Origin: Chrysochromulina tobinii
Taxonomy: Eukaryota > Haptophyta > Prymnesiales > Chrysochromulinaceae
DNA: 23,156 nucleotides
Assembly (NCBI GenBank): GCA_001275005.1
Contig: JWZX01002056.1
Location: forward strand, 1-23,156
Direction: 5' to 3'
Shown: positions 1-8,314 of the stretch, one piece after another
How the letters are laid out: each line of letters begins with the position of its first letter
How positions within the stretch are numbered: position 1 is the first letter of the stretch
Position numbers and translations under genes: made by a program
The notes under the pieces: generated by a model
Told to the model about the DNA's origin: nothing
Database searches by the model: none
The model's input: the letters and a program-made list of their open reading frames with translations, nothing else

Positions 1-82
1 CGCGCCGCACCCCCGCGTGCTCGCCCACGCTCCTCGCGTGCTCTGGCACTCGATGACGCCGCGTGTGCTGCATTTGCCACAG

Positions 83-615
83 TACGGATACACAGCTTTG
101 ATATATGCCTCATACAAAGGGCACGAAGGGTGCGTCCGCCTCCTCCTCGAGGCCGAGGCCATCGAGGTCAACGCCACGGAGGTAAGCCTCGAGCATGCCC
201 TCCCCCAGCACATGCGAGTGGTCCGCTTCCATGTAGTCATTCCGTTTGGCCTCTCGTTTGTCTTTAGGACATCGACGATGTGACAGCATTGCATATCGCG
301 GTACGCTTCGGCTACCCCGCGATCGCCAAGCGCCTTCTCGAAGGGTGCGCCGATCCGACGCTTCGAACCAAGGACGGCAAGACGGCCCTCGACGACGCAC
401 GGAGGAATGGCAAGAGCGAGGTCGTGGCGCTCCTCAGCGAGCCTCGGTACGCCGCGCGCATGCACACTGATTGCCCAGCGCTGCCGAGCGGATGTGCAGA
501 GGCGCCGTCTTGGGCGCACGCGGACCACGGGTTTTCGGCCGCTCGGCGAACGAATGGCGGCCAATCGTCATGGGATGCGCCCGAGAGGACGCGACGGCCG
601 ACCTGCCTCGCGTAA
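83..615 (+). CDS. Ankyrin-repeat protein, 5'-partial, two exons (83-181, 268-615)
   Basis: Seen: exon 83-181 encodes an ankyrin helix pair (GYTALIYASYKGHEGCVRLL). Splicing at 181|182 and 267|268 joins it in phase 0 to DIDDVTALHIAVRFGYPAIA and then KDGKTALDDARRNGKSEVVA, giving about three consecutive repeats with the expected TALH/TALD and LL positions. A further acceptor (TTGCCACAG) ends at base 82, so the gene starts outside the window. Ankyrin repeats bind proteins and have no catalytic role. The repeats end near base 445; the residues from there to the stop at 613-615 do not look like a domain, so the true last exon boundary could lie earlier, for example with splicing on to the HET-like exon downstream. 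Family is confident; the 3' end is not. Confidence 0.75.
182..267 (+). other. Ordinary spliceosomal intron in the ankyrin gene
   Basis: This 86-base intron starts GTAAGC and ends in a pyrimidine-rich tract followed by TTTAG. Removing it restores a continuous ankyrin reading frame (phase 0). It has no flanking duplication and no CTGAT filler, so it is a useful contrast to the repeat-derived introns elsewhere in the window. Confidence 0.75.
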
Positions 616-1045
616 AGAGTGCCTTGCGATCGCGCGTCCTTCCCAAGCGATGATTGCCGCCGAGTGGGCGCGTGCCCAGCGCGCCGTGATGGGCACGTCG
701 GGAGTCGGCGGCACTGGCGGCCTGGGTGTGGCCACTCTCGTTGCGGCTGCGATGGGCCGCGCCGGCCGCGCCGCAGGCAGCGACCCGACGCACGCTCAGG
801 CGCACGCTCAGGCGCACTCGGGCGCACTCAGGCAGCACTCACAGGCAGCACTCAAGCAGCAATCAGGCAGCACTCACGAGCAATCACTAGCAATCAGGAC
901 CACTCGGTCGCCCCACGCCGTCGCCCCACGCCGTCGTCCTCGGAGAGGGCGCTGCTGCTGCTTCTGCCACTGACTGCCTTGCCAGCTTCACGACCACCCT
1001 TCGCAAGCCCTTGCGCTTCGTGATTGCATGCGATGACGCGCCGTG
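616..1045. other. Gap between ankyrin and HET-like exons with CAG/CACTC low-complexity tract
   Basis: No gene is supported here. Bases 790-898 are an imperfect tandem of CAGGCGCACT / CAGGCAGCACTCA units that includes GCAATCAG words, the reverse complement of the CTGATTGC filler found in the introns of this window. TGATTGCATG occurs at 1021-1030. A near-identical word, GCGCCGTGATGGGC, occurs at about 683 and again at about 1037. If the ankyrin and HET-like parts are one gene, this stretch would be its intron. Confidence 0.4.
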
Positions 1046-2057
1046 ATGGGCGCCACTGCTCAGCGCCAAAGCGTGTGTTCGCCAAATAGGTGGTACCCGG
1101 CGGAGGTGGCCGAGAAGATGGCGGCCGACAAGGCCGCGGCAGAGAAGGCCGCGGCCGAGAGGGCAGCAACTGAGGGCATGGAGTGCAGCTTCTGGTTCGT
1201 CCACGCGGACAGCCTGCGGCGCGCTTGGAAGCCAAGCCTGCCAATGATGCAGACGCTGCGCACACAGGAGCCGCACCGACTCGTCCAGAAAACGATCGGC
1301 TTCGTCGAGGGCATCAGCGGCGCCTATAAGAACATTCTAGTCGTGAGCCATCGATGGGAGACGCCGACAGATCCAGATCCGACCGGCGCGCAGGCTTTGG
1401 CGGTGCAGGCCTACTTGAAGGCACATCCGGAGATCGACGCCGTTTGGTTCGACTTCAGCTCGATGCCCCAAGGAAGAAACAAGACTCTGAGCGAGTCCGC
1501 CGAGTTCAAAGAGATGCTCCCCAACATCAACCTGCTCTACCTGACGTGCTCCGTCCTCATTCTCATGGATCGGAGCTACATGAACCGATTCTGGACGCAG
1601 TTCGAGGCGTACCTGAGCATGCGGGCGATCACGAGCGACGGTCTGACCAACGCTCGGGATCCACAGGCGCGTGTGACCATCATGACGCTACACGGTCTTC
1701 CCGCGCTCCAGGGCAATGTGCTTCTGCTAGAGTGGTCGAACAAGACGCCTGAGGAGGCGCACGCGATCCTCGCGGGGCAGGATGTGATTGTCACCAACCA
1801 GAGCGACAAGGACATCCAGCTCGCCAAGCTCAAGGTGCTCAACGAGCGCCTCCGATTGCCGTTGATGGCCTCTGATTGCTCATGATCGACTCCGTTTACT
1901 CTGTTTCCTTTTGTATGCTCGCTAAGCTCGAGGCGCTCAAAGCGCCTCTGATTGGCCTTGGTGGTTTCTGAGTCACCTGATGACCACTGAGGACCTCCCT
2001 CATCAGGTGCTAAACGAGCGAGCCCAGCGGGCGTACGCGCGCTCTCTCGATGCCTGA
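1046..2057 (+). CDS. HET-like (SHRWE-type) domain protein, exons 1046-1834 and 2007-2057
   Basis: Seen: 279 residues when spliced. After a short Ala/Lys/Glu-rich helix (residues about 20-45) comes a domain with VSHRWETP (about residue 100), VWFDFSSMPQG (about 137) and RFWTQFEAYLS (about 180). The order SHRWE, then W-x-D-x-x-S/C-x-PQ, then R-x-W-x-x-E is that of heterokaryon-incompatibility-like domains, which are related to TIR folds and usually act in signalling or self/non-self responses. Function here is inferred only. The ATG at 1046 is the first in frame. Read without splicing, the frame ends at 1885 inside repeat filler (LMASDCS). Splicing at AAG|GTGCTC (1834/1835) and CATCAG|GTGCTA (2006/2007) gives the C-terminus KVLNERAQRAYARSLDA. 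The upstream ankyrin exons may belong to the same gene. Confidence 0.65.
1835..2006 (+). repeat. Repeat-derived intron (introner-like) in HET-like gene
   Basis: This 172-base insertion begins with GTGCTCAACGAGCG and is followed, right after its terminal CTCATCAG, by the second copy GTGCTAAACGAGCG (one mismatch in 14). Its interior holds TTGATGGCCTCTGATTGCTC, and its 3' end is GACCTCCCTCATCAG, the end shared by the other elements. It also contains a perfect hairpin at 1930-1948. Splicing is phase 0. It is the longest and most diverged member here, so probably the oldest. Confidence 0.7.
1930..1948. repeat. Perfect hairpin inside the intron
   Basis: The 8-base arms GAGGCGCT and AGCGCCTC flank a CAA loop. 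It lies in the middle of the repeat-derived intron of the HET-like gene and might bring the splice sites closer together. Role unknown. Confidence 0.5.
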
Positions 2058-2605
2058 GCCATCGATGCCGTTGAGAAGAGAAGAAAGGGTGGGGGGGTGG
2101 GGGAGGCGCCGAACATGGCGCTGAAACGAGCCTCCCAACGGGAAACGGCCGCGCTGGGGGCGACTGGGGTGGGGTGGGGAATGGAACCTACGTGGCTGGG
2201 TCGTGGTGCGAGGGCATCATGAGGCGCGGGTGCGCGGCAGACAGAGAGGGGCGGCCGGGCGCCGGGCGGGTGAGGGGAGGCCCGGAGGGTCCGAGGTACT
2301 GTACGAAAACGCGTTAAAGCAGCCTACGGCCCTACGCGTGAATACCGCGGCGCGCAGTGCGCGGTGCGCCAGGGACGCCACGATTACGTATGTCCCCCGC
2401 CCGCGCACGCTTCACGAAAAAGAATCGGCAAATTTCGCCTTCTGCATCTCCCGCCCCGTCTGAATGTCGTACTCGGCACCGCAGTCCGCACGCGCACTGC
2501 CACTGGCACGGCGACTGACGAGAGAGACTGATCTAGTCGTGCATAACACCCGCGCAAGATGTAGCCCTCGGGCATGCACGCGCTCACTCACAATGTCGTC
2601 CTCGC
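2058..2605. other. Convergent intergenic region with G-rich tracts
   Basis: Lies between the 3' ends of the HET-like gene (+) and the CAP-Gly giant gene (-). No coding sequence is supported. G-runs at 2087-2106 and 2155-2184 (GGGGTGGGGTGGGG) could form G-quadruplexes on the plus strand. It presumably holds both 3' UTRs, but no clear polyadenylation signal was recognised. Confidence 0.5.
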
Positions 2606-5600
2606 TCACACGTCGACCCCCTCCCCGTGCTCGCCCATCTCCTTGGCGAGCTCCTCCCGCAGAATCCGCCCCTCGAGCCGCTCGCGTTGCAGGCTCGCCC
2701 GCCGGCGGTGCGAGCTCTCGAGCCGCTCGCGCTGCAGCCGCGCCAGCCTGTCGATGCGCCCCTGCGCCGCGGACAGCTCGCCCTCGGTCCTGCGCCTGTG
2801 CTCCTCCGTGTCGCCTGAGGTGCGCGCGACGAGCTCGCGCGCGCGCTGCAGCGTGGCAAGGTCCTTCGGGCGTACACGTAGCTGCGACTGCTCCAGATGG
2901 CGCTGCTTCTCCGCAATCGAGTCCCGGTGCCGCTGCACGACGAGCAGCTCATCGCGCAGCCTCGCGGCCGCGGGCGAGAGCGCGGCGGCCGCCTTGGCCG
3001 CCCCCAGGGCCTTGGCCTCACGCTGCCGGCGGCGTGTCTTGATGGCGATGAGCTCCGCCTCGAGCACAGCCTCGCGACGGCGCATCGCGAGCAACTGGCC
3101 GTAGAGGTCCTCGCGTCCCGCGCCGCTCGCGCCGGACGCCAAGGCGGTGGCGGGAGGGGCGGCGCCGCCGGCGCGTGCGCTCATGGCCGTGGCGCTGGCG
3201 GCACGTCGAAGGCCGCTGGCAGCGGTGCCCGCCAGACCGATCAGACAATGTCCCTGCTGCGGCGGTTGCTCCATCGCAGTCATCGGCCTTGGGGGCAGTC
3301 GGCGACTCGAGGCTGGTCGCAGGCTGCCACGCCCGCCCCGGGCGAGTGACGCGCTCGCTCGGGCGATGGCCGCCTCTTCCTCGCGCCGGGCGACGAGCGC
3401 CTCGCGCCGCGCGCCAGCATCGTCTGTGCCAAGCCCGGGATCTCCGATGCGATCTCCGAAGCCGTGGGCCGTATCGTCCCGCAGTGCACTTGCGGCCTCG
3501 CCGAAGCCGCCGGGGGCGGCGCTGCCGGCACCGCGGGACGGATGAAGGGGCGACGCCGAGCAGCCGTCGCCGCCGTCCCTGGCGTGCGAGCTGATCCTGA
3601 GGGGGCTCGCAGGCCCCGAGGATGCGCCGCGGCGCGAGGGCGAGTGAGTGCTGGAGCTCTCGGAGGCCGAGGCGCCACGAGCGCCGCCACCAGCTGCGCC
3701 ACCTCTGCTCGCACCGGCGGCGTCGATCAGCGACGGTGGCGCGCCGTGGCCGCGGTACGTGTACGGCGAGCCTGCACGATGCAAGAGGAGTGCAATCTGC
3801 ACCCGAAGCGTATCCGACTGCTCCTTGAGCTCGGCGGCGAGCTGGTAGCTCTCCGTCGCGACCGCATGCGCCTTGCGCCGCTCGAGGTCGTCGAGCTCGG
3901 CCCGTCGCTCGAGGACGCCGCTCTCGAGCAGCTTATACGCCTTGGCAGCATCAAAGTCCTCTGCGGCGACCGCGAGACGCTTTCGCAGCACCCAGGGCAT
4001 CAGCTGCTCGTGTACGAGATGGTCGAAGCGATCGGCGCGCAGTGAGCGCAGCGCCGCCGCGCGCCGAATCTCGCGAGCGGTGCGCTGCTCCACACTCGCC
4101 GAGATCATCGCCGCGCCCAGGACTGCATGCGCCGCCCGGAGCGCGCGCTGACGGCGCCGGCGGCCGGCATAGTAACGGCCGAGGGCGCCCGCGAGATCCT
4201 GCAGCTCGGACGTGTCGACCACCTGACGAACCTGACGAGCCTGCAGCTCGGACGTGTCGACCACCTGACGAACCTGACGAGCCTGCAGCTCGGACGTATC
4301 GACCACCTGACGAACCTGACGAGCCTGCAGCTTGGACGTGTCGACCACCAGAAACGGGCGCGCCCGGCCGTCGGCCTGGCTCTTGGCACCGTGGCTCTTG
4401 GCACCGTGGCTCTTGGCACCGGGGCTCTTGGCACCGGGGCTCTTGAGCTTTGAGGGTGAGCTTTGGCGGCGCTGTGGGGAATCGGGAGGTGCGGAACGCG
4501 CGCCGTCGTGGTGCGAAGCCGCCGCCGCCTCGAGAACACCGCCGAAGAAGCCGCCGCCACCGCCGCCGCCGCCGCCGCCGCGGCCACTCTCGGCGCCCTC
4601 GACGGCGCCCACGTCGTCGAAGCCGTAGACCTCGGCTGCTCTGCTGACGGCCGCGGTAGCGTACGACGCCTCGGCACGTTCCCGCAGGATGCGCGTCGCA
4701 TGGCGTCGGCGCGCGTGCGCTTGGATTCGAGCCGCTTGCAAGTTCTCATCCGCGTTGGAGTCCGCGCCGAACCGGCCGCCGCCCCCTCGGCCGCCGCCCC
4801 CCCGGCCGCCGCCGCCGCCGCCGCGTGCGCCATTGGGGGTAGCGGGCTTGGAGTTGGCGCGCGAGCTCGCGGCCGCAGCTTTGGCGGGAGAGCGGGCGGC
4901 GCGTGCCGAAGCATCGAGCCCGGCGGCAGATGCGCGTCGAGATCCAGATCCAGATCCAGATCCAGATGCCGAAGCATCGAGCCCGGCGGCGGTGGCGAGG
5001 TTGATGGCGCCGTCCTGGACGCTGCTCGACTGGCGCGAGACGAGAGGCGTGCGAGGCTGCGAGATCGAGACGGCGAGCCCCTCGCTACTGCTGCCCTGCC
5101 GAGGGCTGAGCGTCCGAGGGGAGCGCTGGCCGCGGATGAGGGCCGCCTGCGACAAGGCGGCGTCGCCGAGCAGCCCGTCGCCGAGAAGACCGTCAGACCG
5201 TCTCGCGCCGCCGCTCGTGCGCGCCCGCCGCTCGTGGAGCTCGAGGGCGGCCCTTCGGCGGCGAGCGTGCGCTTGGATGCGCTGAGACGCGAGGGCACGC
5301 TCGCGCTCCTCGGCCGACGCCGACGCGGGATGCCCAGTACGGCGCTCGCCAGCAGCACCCGTGCCGCCGCCACCGCCATCCCCAGGGCGGTGCCCAGGAC
5401 GGCGCGTGAGCGCCGCACTGGGCCCCGCGCCGCCCTGGGCGAAGCTCTGCGCGAGCCCCGGCGATGCCTGGACTGCGCGCTCGAGCATGGCGCCGTGTTG
5501 AGCACGCGTCTCGCTCGCCGGGCGCACGAGCACGCGGCTGACCTGATGAGGGAGGCAATCAAGGGCGTCATCAGAGGTCATCAGAGGTCATCACGCCGGG

Positions 5601-8265
5601 CGCACGAGCACGCGGCTGACCTGATCGCGCTCCCGTTGCAGGGCGCGCTGCTGCAGCTGCCCCTCACGCGAGGCCGCCTGGCGCGCGCGCCGCGCCTCCG
5701 CCTCCTGCAGCGTCTCTCGCAGCTCGTTCACAGAGCTCACGTCCTGTGCGGGCTGGGCGGTGCGCACTGGATGCAGCGTGCCCCAAGTCTCCCATCCACG
5801 CTCCCTAGACTCAGCTACGGCCACACGGTCCTCGGCGGCGCTCATGACCGCGTTCGAGCGCGCACGCGCGCCACGGCTGGCTGCCTGCACGCTGGTGGCC
5901 GCGCGCTCGGCGCGCGTCTGTTGCTTCGACGGACGGAGGACGCGCGTGCTCATGAGCGCTCGCCAGCGCGCCTGCACCTTGGTGACGAGTGCCACCACGC
6001 GCAGGTAGCCCGGGCTCGAGTGCATCGGCGGACCGAGCCGCTCCGGATCGTGCAGCACGTGCCTCACCTGCGTCGCGCTGCCCCGCCCATCGAGCTTGAT
6101 CAGATGCTTGAGCGTGAGCGGCTTGGCGCCAAAGTAGCCGTGGAAGTGCACGGTGACCCGTGCCGCGAGCGCCGAGCCCATCGGCAGGTGCGTCTTCGGA
6201 TTGTCTGGGTTGACCAGCACCGCGTTGCAAGGGGGCAGCCCGCACACGCGCAGATCGATCTTTTCCTTGGCGCGCCCCTTGAGACCGACGAGGGTCACCT
6301 GCTGTGCGAGAGTGTACCAAGCGCTGTCGGCGCGCGGGATCGCCCTCGAGGGCCGGCCGTTCTTAAGCAGCATGGCGTCGCGTCCCTTGATGAGGACCTG
6401 GTCGCCAGGGGTGAGCAGCCCCGTCTTCGAGACCACTTCAAATGGAGCCTGGTGAGCGGTACGGAAGAGCATCGGGACGCGGATATCGTTGCCCACATCG
6501 AAGATGACCTTGCTGATGACGATCGGCTCCGAGGCCGTCACGGCGAGGGTCCACTCGCCCGAGACGGCGTCCGAATCATGGCCGACGGTCAGGATTGAAT
6601 GATGGCGGCCCTCCTCATCGAGCGTCACCTGATGAGGGACGCAATCAGACGTCATCAGAGGAGCCATCAGACGCAATCAGGATCGAATGATGGCGACCCT
6701 CCTCATCGAGCGTCACCTGCGGCGGCATCACAAAGTCATCCGCGAGCTGCCTGTACTCGGTGTCGTCGCGCGCCTTCTTGGCGCGGACCATTGCCTGCAG
6801 CCGGATCGCAAGACGCACCGCAGGGTCCACAAATCTCGCTGGCATGCCCGGCGCGCCGAGCGCCTTCAAGCCGGCGCCGCCGACCCCAGCGCCGGCAACG
6901 AGGGCGCCTCCGGCCGGCGCGTTGATCTCGTCGTCCCCCTCGGCCTCGGACATGCCAAACGAGGCGCCATCGCCGTCGGTCTCGTCACTCGACATGCCCA
7001 TGTCGACATCGAGGGGGTCGCGCGCCCCCTGCACCCGCCGCGGCTGCTCGAGGCGCGCCCGGGACGGCGGCACGAAGACGCCATGCCGGGGCTCGCACTT
7101 GAAACAGCGCAGGTCACCCTTGGCGTAGTACCCGTCATGATGGCCGAGGGGCCGATCGAGGGCCACGCCGAGAAACACCGCACCACTCGTGTCCAGCTGC
7201 CCACGCCAGCAGCACAGGCCACGAAGCAGACCCTTGTGCCCCTTGAGCAGCACCTCGACACGCATCATCGTCCGCAGCTCCGGCTTGCGCCGCGACTTGG
7301 CGCCTCGGAGGACCGCTTGCACGCGCCGCGCGGCGGCCTGCGTTTCTTCGCTGCGCGGCAGCGTCGAGGCCGAGGCGCGCGCTGTGGCGAGCACTTGCAT
7401 GCGAGGCTGCGTTTCTTCGCTGCGCGGCAGCGTCGAGGCCGAGGCGCCACGTGCCTGGGAGGAGGAGGCGGCGACCGTGGGCGGGCGCACCCGGCTGCTC
7501 TGGACCGTCTGCCGCCTCCCGCCCGCGGCCGCAGACAGCCCGCCTCCTGCCTCGTCGCCCTCCCCCTCGCCCTCCCCCCCATCCTCCCCCCCATCCTCCT
7601 CCTCCTCGACTTGGAAAAAGTTCGTCTTCTTCTTCTGTGCGACTTGGTCGCGTGCGCCAAAGTCGAAGGACGCATCGTCGAAGGGGTTGGTCGAAGACCT
7701 CGCACGCTGTGGCGCCGCCGCCGCCGCCTTGCCCACTGCCGCGCGCTCGGCCGCCGCCTTGTTCGCTGCCGCCTTCTCCGCCGCCGCCCGCTCGGCCTCT
7801 GCCATTTCCCCAGCAACACGCTCGGCCGCGCGCCGCTGGTCCTTGACCTTTTGTTCCGCCGCCCGCTGCTCCGCCGCCCGCTGCGCAGCCAGTTCCTCTG
7901 GCGAGAGCGAGAGCGGCAGCGGCTGCTTGGCCGTCGGCGCCGCGCTCGCCACGGCGCTCGAGCGCGACAGCGGCTGCTTGGCCGTCGGCGCCGCGCTCGC
8001 GACGGCGCCACCCACCGCTTGCTGCCTTTGCACCGTCGCGAGCTCGTCGGGGCTGAGCGCATGTCCTTCCTCGACCAAGTACTTGCGCACGTCCCAAAGC
8101 ATGCGCTTGCGTCGCACCAGGTCGCCGCGCTGGTAGTCGGCGTCGATGCTCTCAACTGCCTCGCTTGGCAGCTTACGTGTGGAGAGCATCCACTCGGCGT
8201 CGAGCGCTCCACGTGTCGGCTGCCACTCATCGAAGCGAGCCTGATCCCGCGGCGTGAGTGGCTCG

Positions 8266-8314
<49 letters not shown>

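Noticed and set aside
4463-6598. Long plus-strand open frame (about 711 residues) opposite the giant gene
   Set aside because: It mirrors the minus-strand frame that holds clear IQ and coiled-coil patterns. Its composition (Arg/Ala/His-rich) shows no domain, and in GC-rich DNA antisense frames stay open by chance.
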